From assembly GCA_964620345.1 (NCBI GenBank), contig CAZUHK010000020.1, forward strand, positions 1 through 25,060: 25,060 bases of DNA, written 5' to 3'. Below, piece after piece: positions 7,365-14,454 of this stretch. Numbering within the stretch: position 1 is the stretch's first letter; every line of letters starts with the position of its first letter. Under the pieces are notes generated by a model, which was not told the origin of the DNA, made no database searches, and saw only the letters and a list, made by a program, of their open reading frames with translations. Both the position numbers and the translations under genes were made by a program. This stretch comes from CAZUHK01 sp964620345 (GTDB lineage Bacteria; Planctomycetota; Phycisphaerae; Phycisphaerales; Zrk34).

Positions 7365-7420
7365 GACGCCCCCCGTGTCTGAAGTCTCGAATCTGAAACC
7401 CCAAACCAAGGAACCCCCCC

Positions 7421-8599
7421 ATGCCCTTCACCGGAAAAGCCACCTACACCGCCGGCGCCACGCTGCCGGAAATCGCCGAGGACGTGGCCGACATCATCGG
7501 CATCGTCAGCCCCTACGAAACGCCGCTGCTGGATCACCTGGGCGACCCCCAGCGCGCCGCGACCAGCACCCGCCACGAGTGGCTCGAAGACGAGTTGCTG
7601 CCCAACACCGACGTGATCGCCGCCGGCCACGTGTTCAGCGACCCCGATGCCGACGCGGCGTTCGACGTGACGAACGTCGACCGCTTCGAGGTCGGCGATG
7701 TGATCCAGGCCACCGGGTCGCGCGAGGTGATGCTCGTCACCGCGATCGACCCGGCCAACGCCGAGCTGACCGTTACCCGCGGCTACGGCGGGACGGCGGC
7801 CGAGGAGCTGGCCGCCGAGCAGGTGCTGCACATCCTCGGCAACGCGGGCCTGGAAGGCGGGGATCGGCCGGCGACGCGCTTCACCCACCGCGCCCGCAAG
7901 ACCAACTACACCCAGATCTTCACCTCGGCCGTGGAGGTCAGCGGCACCCAACTGGCCGTGAACACCCTGGGCCTGGCCGACGAGCTGGATTACCAGAAGC
8001 AGGAGCGCCTGCGCGAGCTGGTCCGCGACCTGGAGAACACCGTTATCAACGGCATCTCCGCCGCGACCAACCCGCAGGGCTCGGACACCGTCCGCCGAAG
8101 CATGAACGGGATCATCCCCTTGCTCGCGACCAACCGGTTCGCCCCGGGCGCCGGCGCGATCCCCGATGGCGACGGCGCGGGCGACGACGGGCTCAACGAA
8201 GCGGTGCTCAACGCGGCGCTGCGCGCGATCTGGGAGCAGTCGTCCGGCGGCATCGACACGATCGTCGTCAACGGCCTGCAGAAGCGACGGATCAACGGCT
8301 TCGTCACCGCCAGCCGCGGGTTCGATGCCAACGACACGCGCTTCCGCGACCTGGTCAGCGTGTACGAATCGGACTTCGGCGTCTGCCGCGTCGTGCTCAG
8401 CCGCTGGGTGCCGGCCGACACCGTGCTGCTGCTGGACTCGTCGCGGATCGACGTGCTGCCCCTGGCCGGCCGAAGCTTCCACTACAAGCCCCTGGCGGCC
8501 AACGGCGACCGCGAGCTGGGGCAGGTCATCGGCGAGTACACGCTGGAGCTGCGCAACGAGAACGCGCACGGCCTGATCCGCGGGCTGAGCACGAGCTGA
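7421..8599 (+). CDS. major capsid protein, SU10/DUF5309-like
   Basis: A 392-aa HK97-fold major capsid protein of the DUF5309/SU10 type. The N-terminus has the family-like VSPYETPLLDHLGD (29-42) and a nearby STRHEWLEDELLP (49-61). An inserted beta domain follows at about 80-140 (VTNVDRFEVGDVIQ, then TVTRGYGGT). The main HK97 core then has FTHRARKTNYTQIF (154-167), GTQLAVNTLG (175-184), a spine-helix-like region ELDYQKQERLRELVRDLENT (188-207) and a C-terminal P-domain ending in LELRNENAHGLIRGL. A strong AAGGAA at 7408-7413 lies 7 nt before the ATG. It is preceded by a hairpin and followed by an intrinsic terminator, as expected for the most highly expressed particle gene. No upstream maturation protease gene is seen. 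Confidence 0.9.
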   Translation: MPFTGKATYTAGATLPEIAEDVADIIGIVSPYETPLLDHLGDPQRAATSTRHEWLEDELLPNTDVIAAGHVFSDPDADAAFDVTNVDRFEVGDVIQATGSREVMLVTAIDPANAELTVTRGYGGTAAEELAAEQVLHILGNAGLEGGDRPATRFTHRARKTNYTQIFTSAVEVSGTQLAVNTLGLADELDYQKQERLRELVRDLENTVINGISAATNPQGSDTVRRSMNGIIPLLATNRFAPGAGAIPDGDGAGDDGLNEAVLNAALRAIWEQSSGGIDTIVVNGLQKRRINGFVTASRGFDANDTRFRDLVSVYESDFGVCRVVLSRWVPADTVLLLDSSRIDVLPLAGRSFHYKPLAANGDRELGQVIGEYTLELRNENAHGLIRGLSTS

Positions 8600-8628
8600 G
8601 CCCCACCGCACACCTCTCCTGCCGCCCG

Positions 8629-8660
8629 GGCGCGGCGGGCTGACCCCCGCCGCGCCTTTT
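8629..8660 (+). terminator. intrinsic terminator after major capsid gene
   Basis: GGCGCGGCGGG (8629-8639) and CCCGCCGCGCC (8646-8656) form a perfect 11-bp GC stem with a 6-nt loop, immediately followed by TTTT (8657-8660). It lies 30 nt after the capsid stop. Only 27 nt remain before the next gene, leaving no obvious room for a promoter, so partial read-through is likely. Confidence 0.8.
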
Positions 8661-8687
8661 CCACACCGCACGCAAGGAACGCACGCC

Positions 8688-9317
8688 ATGCCTCACTTCG
8701 CAACCGACGCCGACCTGCTCGCGTACGAGCCGCGTGTCTTCATCGACGTGCCCCTGGCCGGCCAGCAAACGCTGCGCGTGAGCGATGGCGAGCTGACCGC
8801 CAACGTGCTGACCAGCGCCGCCGGGGGCTTCGCGGCCCTGGCCGAGCAGCAGGTCGTCACGCTCAGCACCGGCCCGGCGGATGCGGTGTCGATGCCGATC
8901 GTGTCGATCAGCGACGACCACACCCTGGCGCTGGGCGGGACGGCGCCGCTGTTCGACGGTGCGACGGGGCTGACCGCGATCGCCCGCACCTTCGCCCCGC
9001 AGCGCGACGCGGTCCACGGCGAGCTGCTCGACGCGATCGGCATCAACCCCAACGACCCGGCGCTGCCGCTGACCGAGGCCGCGGTGGTGTCGGTCGAGCT
9101 GATGCGCCGGATCGAGGTGCTGGGCACGCTGTGGCGCGCCTTCGCCGCGGGCGCCGGGGTGAGCGGCCGGCGCGACGCGCTGATCGACGCGGCCGAGCAA
9201 TACCGCCGGCGCTACGCCGCGGCCCTGGCCGGGGCGCGCGTGCTGATCGACACCGATGCCGACGGCCGCGCCGACGCCTGGCGCATCCCCGCCGTGGCCC
9301 GACTCGTGCGCGGCTGA
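8688..9317 (+). CDS. head-tail connector-like phage protein
   Basis: A 209-aa protein directly after the capsid gene, the usual place for a head-completion/adaptor protein that closes the portal vertex and joins it to the tail. The N-terminus MPHFATDADLLAYEPRVF is typical of proteins at this position. A central beta-rich domain covers about 25-105. The C-terminal half is helical (VSVELMRRIEVLGTLWRAFA and AAEQYRRRYAAALAGARV) and ends in a short DTDADGRAD acidic turn. AAGGAA at 8674-8679, roughly 9 nt upstream, supports the ATG. The role is inferred from position and fold pattern. No family is recognised with certainty. Confidence 0.65.
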   Translation: MPHFATDADLLAYEPRVFIDVPLAGQQTLRVSDGELTANVLTSAAGGFAALAEQQVVTLSTGPADAVSMPIVSISDDHTLALGGTAPLFDGATGLTAIARTFAPQRDAVHGELLDAIGINPNDPALPLTEAAVVSVELMRRIEVLGTLWRAFAAGAGVSGRRDALIDAAEQYRRRYAAALAGARVLIDTDADGRADAWRIPAVARLVRG

Positions 9318-9322
9318 AGGAG
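9316..9322 (+). promoter_or_regulatory. ribosome-binding site that fixes a GTG start
   Basis: GAAGGAG overlaps the stop of the preceding gene. It lies 1 nt before a GTG at 9324 and 7 nt before a GTG at 9330. Only the second spacing is suitable, so translation of the next gene most likely begins at 9330. Confidence 0.6.
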
Positions 9323-9329
9323 CGTGACC

Positions 9330-9698
9330 GTGAGCAGCTACAAGCAACAGAACCTGTTCGGCTCGGGCCCGCACCGCTTCGCGGCCCACGGCCGGTCGCT
9401 GCGGCTGGCCGAGCACGAGACGCCCGGCGTCGATGGCGCGGCGGTCACGTCGCTGGGCCGATCCACTCGCCGGATCGATCAGACCGGCTCGCTGATCGCC
9501 GACGACCTGGCGGGCCTGCAGAACCAGCTCGACGCGGTCGAGGCGGCGATGGACGGCACCGCCGGAAGCTTGATCGATGAATCCGGCCGATCGTTCGACG
9601 GCGTGCTCCTGGTGCGGTTCGCGCCCGGCGAGATTCATCGCCTGGGCCCGCGCCTCGCGGTCGATTACCAGGCCCGGTACGTGCAGGTGAACCCGTGA
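9330..9698 (+). CDS. small phage tail-region protein, 122 aa
   Basis: A 122-aa protein beginning at a GTG with GAAGGAG 7 nt upstream (an alternative GTG at 9324 is too close to it). The N-terminal stretch SSYKQQNLFGSGPHRF and the pattern VTSLGRSTRRIDQTGSLIADD resemble small tail proteins encoded between connector and fibre genes. A helical segment (DDLAGLQNQLDAVEAAMDG) and a C-terminal beta segment ending YQARYVQV follow. It overlaps the next gene as GTGA. I infer a structural tail or neck role from context and cannot name the family. Confidence 0.6.
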   Translation: MSSYKQQNLFGSGPHRFAAHGRSLRLAEHETPGVDGAAVTSLGRSTRRIDQTGSLIADDLAGLQNQLDAVEAAMDGTAGSLIDESGRSFDGVLLVRFAPGEIHRLGPRLAVDYQARYVQVNP

Positions 9699-10387
9699 CG
9701 GCCGCGATGCAGACGACCTTCGAGCATGTGCGCCTCGCCGCGGCCGATCCGCCGTTTGAGCAGTTGGCGCAACTGACCTGGCGCCTGGCCGAACCCGCCG
9801 GCCTCGCTGTGCAGGTGTACGTCGATGGCGAGCTGTACGACGCCGCGGCCGACGCCGAACCGAGCGAGCTGTGGCTGCACCTGGATCGATCGGTCGATCA
9901 TCGCATCGCGCTGATGGCCGTCGAGCCGGCCGAGCGCTGGGTCGATCACGTTCAAGCCCCGCCGCCGCAACCATCGCTTGTGCTGGGGCGTGATGAGTCG
10001 CTGCCGATCGACAGCGTCGGGACCGTCCGCATCGGCGGCGTGGTCGTGTACGAAGAGCGGCTGTGGTCCGCGGCGGATCATCGCGGCGGCTTTGGCGCGT
10101 TGTTCGGCGTGGGCGAGTTCGCCCGCGACGCGCCCACCGGCCCGGGCCTGGGGCTGGGCGAGTTCGCCGTCGGTCCGTTCGGCGCCGACGGCCGGGCGTG
10201 GCGCTGGCGCGGCGCGCCGCTGCCGCCGGGGCCGCACACGATCGACGCGCAGGTACACGATGCCGCGGGCCGCACCGTCGCCCAACTGCCGGCACCGATT
10301 CAACACGACGCCCCGCCGCCCCTGCCCGCCCCGCCCGCGCTCACCGCCGAGCCGGGGCCGACCGGCCTGACACTGCGCTGGGCCTGA
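9695..10387 (+). CDS. putative tail-region beta-sandwich protein, 230 aa
   Basis: Hypothetical structural protein of 230 aa with a GTG start overlapping the previous stop (GTGA); an ATG at 9707 is the alternative start. The N-terminal 75 residues read like a fibronectin- or Ig-like beta sandwich (QLTWRLAEPAGLAVQVYVDG and so on). The middle is Gly-rich (GGFGALFGVGEFARD, GPGLGLGEFAVGPFG). The C-terminus, PPALTAEPGPTGLTLRW, looks like the first strands of a fibronectin type III domain that then stops. No signal peptide or membrane segment is visible. It sits between tail-region and fibre genes, so a virion-surface role is likely but unproven. Confidence 0.6.
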   Translation: MTAAMQTTFEHVRLAAADPPFEQLAQLTWRLAEPAGLAVQVYVDGELYDAAADAEPSELWLHLDRSVDHRIALMAVEPAERWVDHVQAPPPQPSLVLGRDESLPIDSVGTVRIGGVVVYEERLWSAADHRGGFGALFGVGEFARDAPTGPGLGLGEFAVGPFGADGRAWRWRGAPLPPGPHTIDAQVHDAAGRTVAQLPAPIQHDAPPPLPAPPALTAEPGPTGLTLRWA

Positions 10388-10413
10388 ACCACCTACCACG
10401 GAGCCACACCGCC

Positions 10414-11586
10414 ATGACCGAACGCTACCCCGATGACGCGACGCTGCTTGCCATTGAGCAGGACGGATCGACCGGCGTGGAGTACATCCCCACCGGCAGA
10501 AGCCCGTACTACCTCGAGTTCCGCAAGCTCGTGCAGCGCCTGCTGCTGGCGACGACGCGGGCGAACGACCTGCGCGTCTACGCCGACGGCGACCTGAGCG
10601 TCGGCGTGCGGCCCGGGCGGTGCGCGATGCACGGCCAGCCGATCGCGTTCGCCGGCGCCACGCAGATCGCGGTGGACAACAACCAGATCACCGCGGTGTG
10701 GCTCGACGACGCGGGCGCGGTGCAGACCGGGACCGATGGCTTCCCGGCCGACCGCACGCGCTTCGTACCGCTGGCCGAGGTCACCGCCGCGGCGGGGGCG
10801 ATTGCGCAGATCGACGATCGGCGGGGCGAGGCGTTCCTGGCCGTGCCCGACGTCGCGGGCATGGGGCTGACCGCCACGGCCGCGGAGATCGACCAGGCAC
10901 TGGCCGGCATCGCCGCGACGGTCGACGCCGCGGCGCTGAGCGCCCTGACCGCCGGCGGCGACAGCGCGGCCGACGGCCAACATCGCCACGAGCGGTTCGG
11001 GCACGACGCCGACGCCGAGGCGGCGCTGGTGCTGGCCAACGATCACGGCGGCGCCGCGGCGAACGTGGCGCTCAAGTTCGACCTGCTGGCCAAGCTGCCC
11101 GGACTGGTCGCGCTGGGGCCCGATGCGGCGAGCGGCTGGCTGAGGCAGCGGTTTCTCGGTGACAGCTACGCGCTGGTCGGCGTGCTGCCGGTGAGCTACG
11201 CCCGCCCCGGCGAGCTGACCGCGAGCGTCGGTGATGCGCTGATCGGCGCCGTGCCGGCCGACGGGGTGGTGAGCGATGTCATCCTCTCGGTCGGCGGCAA
11301 TATCGAATCGGACGACGCGGGCGACGGCGTCGCGGCGGTGGCGGCGGTCAACGGCACACCGCTGACCACGACGCCCCCGGCGATCACCGACGCCGCGGGC
11401 GCCGGCTTCCGCAGCACCGCCCGGGGCGATGGCACGCCGGCAAGCGTGAAGACCGACGGCACCGAACAGGTCAGCCGCGGCGACGTGCTGACCGTGACCC
11501 TCACCCGCACGGCCAACGGCACGATCACCAGCGAAGTGCGCGACGCGACCGTGCTGGTCGTGATCCGACCCGGCGGCCCCGAGTAA
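10414..11586 (+). CDS. phage tail-fibre-like protein, 390 aa
   Basis: A 390-aa protein probably forming a fibre or spike. The N-terminal 125 residues are beta-rich (DLRVYADGDLSVGVRPG). A segment LTAGGDSAADGQHRH (179-192) resembles the LTGG...HxH elements seen in trimeric tail fibres. A helical linker follows, then a roughly 130-residue beta-rich C-terminus (VGDALIGAVPADGVVSDVIL to TVLVVIRPGG) that looks like a knob or receptor-binding domain. GGAG at 10401-10404 lies 9 nt before the ATG; the longer frame to 10063 overlaps the previous gene. The name rests on architecture and place in the cluster, not on a recognised homologue. Confidence 0.65.
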   Translation: MTERYPDDATLLAIEQDGSTGVEYIPTGRSPYYLEFRKLVQRLLLATTRANDLRVYADGDLSVGVRPGRCAMHGQPIAFAGATQIAVDNNQITAVWLDDAGAVQTGTDGFPADRTRFVPLAEVTAAAGAIAQIDDRRGEAFLAVPDVAGMGLTATAAEIDQALAGIAATVDAAALSALTAGGDSAADGQHRHERFGHDADAEAALVLANDHGGAAANVALKFDLLAKLPGLVALGPDAASGWLRQRFLGDSYALVGVLPVSYARPGELTASVGDALIGAVPADGVVSDVILSVGGNIESDDAGDGVAAVAAVNGTPLTTTPPAITDAAGAGFRSTARGDGTPASVKTDGTEQVSRGDVLTVTLTRTANGTITSEVRDATVLVVIRPGGPE

Positions 11587-11590
11587 CCGC

Positions 11591-12346
11591 ATGACGATCC
11601 ATCATCACATCGACCTGGAAGTGCCCGATTGGGGCGAGTTCGACATTGGCCCGACCGACCGGCCGGGCTACCGCTCGCTCGTGCTGGCCGACGCGCCGCT
11701 GGGCTACTGGCGGTTGGGCGAAGCCGATGGCGACACGGCGCTCGACGCCAGCGGCCACGAGCGCCACGGCCAGTACCTCGGCCCGGTGGCGCTCGCGCAG
11801 GCCGGGGCGCTGGCGTACGACGATGACGCGGCGATCGACCTGCCGGGCGATGCGCACGTCCAAACGGGCCTGGCCGCGGCCGATTTCGCCGGGCCGTTCA
11901 CGATCAGCGTGTGGTTCTACCTGCACGATGCGCCCGGCTCACCCGGCGGCGCGGTCGGCCAGCGGCTGATCACCGCCTACCGCGCCGCGGGCGCCTCGCG
12001 CCTCGCGCTGGGCCTGGACGGCGATCGACTCGCCGCGGCGTGGTCGACCGGCACGGGCTTCCCGCAGATCACCGGGCCGACCGCTATCGCCACGGGCGCC
12101 TGGCATCACGCGGCGCTGACCTACGACCAGCAGACGGTGCGGCTGTACCTCGACGGCGCACCCGAAGCCCAACTCTCCACGACACTCACGCCGCTGACGC
12201 ACGGGTCGATCGTGCTGGGCGTGTTCTGGCCCGCGTCGCCCGAGCCGCGCTACTTTGCGGGCCGGGTCGATGAGGCCGCCATCTTCGACACCCCGCTCGC
12301 CGCGGGACGAATCAGCGAACAGTTCCACACGGGGATCGGCCGATGA
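11591..12346 (+). CDS. LamG/concanavalin-like lectin domain protein
   Basis: A 251-aa protein that is almost entirely one laminin-G (LamG) jelly-roll domain, a fold commonly binding carbohydrate. Typical pieces are APLGYWRLGEADGDTALDAS (37-56), FTISVWFYLHD, ATGAWHHAALTYDQQTVRLYLDG and YFAGRVDEAAIFDTPLA near the end, followed by the usual short tail. There is no signal peptide, which fits a particle component rather than an exported host enzyme. Its stop overlaps the ATG of the next gene (ATGA), so the two products are probably made in coupled amounts. A role in surface recognition is inferred. Confidence 0.85.
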   Translation: MTIHHHIDLEVPDWGEFDIGPTDRPGYRSLVLADAPLGYWRLGEADGDTALDASGHERHGQYLGPVALAQAGALAYDDDAAIDLPGDAHVQTGLAAADFAGPFTISVWFYLHDAPGSPGGAVGQRLITAYRAAGASRLALGLDGDRLAAAWSTGTGFPQITGPTAIATGAWHHAALTYDQQTVRLYLDGAPEAQLSTTLTPLTHGSIVLGVFWPASPEPRYFAGRVDEAAIFDTPLAAGRISEQFHTGIGR

Positions 12347-14454
12347 GCACGACGCTGGAGCAACACGCCGACGCGGCGTTTGCCGATCGACCGATCGGCG
12401 GGGGCACGGGCCTGCGCGTCGCGTTGGCCGAGGGCGATGTCGGGCGCTACGTCGCGCGCTCGCTGGGCGCGGCGGGCGATCGCCTGCACGTGCGTGTCAT
12501 GGTTCGCGTCGATCTGCTGAGCACTGGCCGCGTGGTCTGCCTGCGACTGGTCGATGGCGATCAGCGCGCGGTGGCCGACGTGGCGATCGACGCCGACGCC
12601 GGCACGGTTCACGCCTTCGCGACCGAGGCGCAGTTGGTCGGGCCGATGCCGGTCGGCCTGGGCTGGCAGGCGATCGAGATCGCGCTGGACTTCGCCGTGG
12701 GCCGACTCGAGCTGTGGCTCAACGGCCGGTCGGTCGGCCAAGCGCCGGCGACGCCGACCGCGCCGGCCGCGGTGTTGCTCGGCGGGGTGGTGAAGCACAC
12801 GACCGCCGCCGGCGAGCTGCATCTGGACGAGCTGATCGTCTCCGATCAACCCATCGGCCCGGTGCGCGTCGAGCCCGCCGGCCCCCACGCCGACGACCCG
12901 GCCCGCTGGCTGGTGATCTACAACACCGCCGCGCCCGACTCGATCGCCTGGGCCCGGGCCTATCGCGCGGCGCGCGGCATCCCCCACGCCAACCTGCTGG
13001 GCCTGGACCTGCCCAGCAGCGAAACGATGGACGAGGCGACGTTCATCGCCCTGCGCGACGCGGTCAGCGCGCACCTCGCGACGCTCGCGTTGGAGGCGCA
13101 GATCGCCGGCATCCTCTGCGGCCACGGCGTGCCGGGCATGTCCATCCGCCCCGGCGGCGACATCGCGATGATCGCCGCGCAACTGCAGCGCATCGACGGC
13201 GGCGATTCGACCGTCGCCAACCCCCACGCCACGCTCACCACGCCCACGCGCCCGACCGCCGACACCCTGGCCGGCGATCGGCTGACCGCGCGGATCGACG
13301 GCCCGACGCTCGCCGAGAGCATCGGCCTGCACGAACGCGCGATCGACATCGAAACCCACGGCCTGGGCGAGCCGACCCACGCCACGCTCTGGCTGGACGC
13401 GGTGGCCGGCGGCGGGGTGTACGGCCCGAGCGAACAGCGCACCGCCGACTGGGCCGCGGGCCTCAACCGCCAGCGCCTGCGCCTGCCGCTGCAGCAGACC
13501 ACGCCCACCGATCCGCCGACCGACCCCTCGTTCGAGCGGATCGACCGCGATGGCTTCTACCTCGGCCAGCACGCCGCGACGCCCCCGGCGGGGTTTTTCG
13601 GCCAGCCGGCCGGGCGGCGCGTGTTCGCGATGCAGATGACCGACCTGCAAGCCACCGCGCCGACCCTGCGCGACGCCGACGCCGCCAACTGGGCGACCGC
13701 GGCGCTTCATGCCGGTTACGCCGCGACGGCCGGCAGCAGCGATGTGTCGTTCATCGAAGCCGCGCCGAGCGCCGAGCCGCTCTTCGAAGCGCTCGAGCGC
13801 GGCTGGACGCTGGGCGAGGCCTGGTTCGTCGCCACCGGCCTGCTGCGCAGCCCCACCGTGTTGATCGGCGATCCGCTCTTGCGCGTGCCGCTGCCCAAGG
13901 CGGGGTGGGATCTGTTCGGCCCGTTCGACGACGCGGCGGACGTGCGCTTCGACGAGCCGATCGCGCATCTGCGGGCCGACGAGCAGGGGTTCGACCTGCC
14001 GCTGACGCATCAGCCCGATGCACCTGGCCCGGCCGGGTACGTGCTGCGCCGCGTCGATGCCGACGGGCAGCCCGCGGGCGACGCGACGGTTCGGCTCATC
14101 CTCGACGCCGGGCAATGGCGGCCGGCGCCCGTGCTGGCATCGTGGCCCGAGCATCGCGGCTGGCGACCGTTCATCGAGCAGGGCATCGCCCGCGTGTTCG
14201 CGGTCTGGCCCGCGCCCCCGGCGGCGAAGGGCGTCACATCGATCGAACTCGAAGCCGAGGGCATCGGCATCGTCGCAGCCGTCACGCCCGATGTCACCGA
14301 ACGCGCCGCTGCGCTGACCTACACGCCCACCGAATCGTCCGTGCGCCTGCGCGTGGTCACCGTCGGCCCCGGCGGCGCGCGACAGCGCGGCCCCTGGTCC
14401 GCTCCGGTCGCGCTGGTGCCGGCCAATCCGCAACCCCTGACGGTGATCGCATGA
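12343..14454 (+). CDS. 703-aa protein: lectin-like region plus TIGR03790-like domain
   Basis: Large unusual protein. Residues 1-175 form a beta-rich LamG-like region (VRVMVRVDLLSTGRVVCLRL, LELWLNGRSVG, GELHLDELIVSD). Residues about 188-515 match the pattern of TIGR03790, an uncharacterised family: WLVIYNTAAPDSIAWARAY (189-207), RGIPHANLLGLDLPSSETMD (211-230), AGILCGHGVPG (255-265), then AGSSDVSFIEAAPSAEP and SPTVLIGDPLLRVPLP (near 503-518). The C-terminus (about 515-703) is beta-rich with a fibronectin-like end. I count only two Cys (66 and 259), so a caspase-like Cys/His dyad is not apparent despite a strand-HG pattern. No signal peptide. It overlaps both neighbours by 4 nt, making it a true member of the phage-like operon. 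Function unknown. Confidence 0.75.
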   Translation: MSTTLEQHADAAFADRPIGGGTGLRVALAEGDVGRYVARSLGAAGDRLHVRVMVRVDLLSTGRVVCLRLVDGDQRAVADVAIDADAGTVHAFATEAQLVGPMPVGLGWQAIEIALDFAVGRLELWLNGRSVGQAPATPTAPAAVLLGGVVKHTTAAGELHLDELIVSDQPIGPVRVEPAGPHADDPARWLVIYNTAAPDSIAWARAYRAARGIPHANLLGLDLPSSETMDEATFIALRDAVSAHLATLALEAQIAGILCGHGVPGMSIRPGGDIAMIAAQLQRIDGGDSTVANPHATLTTPTRPTADTLAGDRLTARIDGPTLAESIGLHERAIDIETHGLGEPTHATLWLDAVAGGGVYGPSEQRTADWAAGLNRQRLRLPLQQTTPTDPPTDPSFERIDRDGFYLGQHAATPPAGFFGQPAGRRVFAMQMTDLQATAPTLRDADAANWATAALHAGYAATAGSSDVSFIEAAPSAEPLFEALERGWTLGEAWFVATGLLRSPTVLIGDPLLRVPLPKAGWDLFGPFDDAADVRFDEPIAHLRADEQGFDLPLTHQPDAPGPAGYVLRRVDADGQPAGDATVRLILDAGQWRPAPVLASWPEHRGWRPFIEQGIARVFAVWPAPPAAKGVTSIELEAEGIGIVAAVTPDVTERAAALTYTPTESSVRLRVVTVGPGGARQRGPWSAPVALVPANPQPLTVIA

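Noticed and set aside
8526..10295. 589-codon minus-strand open frame across connector and tail genes
   Set aside because: Arg/Pro-rich low-complexity translation with no domain, and it opposes well-supported plus-strand genes.
10063..10413. Upstream extension of the fibre-like gene
   Set aside because: It overlaps the previous gene and is Arg-rich. GGAG at 10401-10404 supports the ATG at 10414.
12255..14450. Open frame extending the hub-like gene upstream by over 700 codons
   Set aside because: The upstream part is Arg/Pro/His-rich shadow translation of the 703-aa gene. The ATGA-coupled ATG at 14451 is the sensible start.
12343..14454. Caspase- or gingipain-like protease activity in the 703-aa protein
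   Set aside because: A strand-HG pattern exists at 255-262, but only two Cys are present and neither is where a catalytic Cys would follow.
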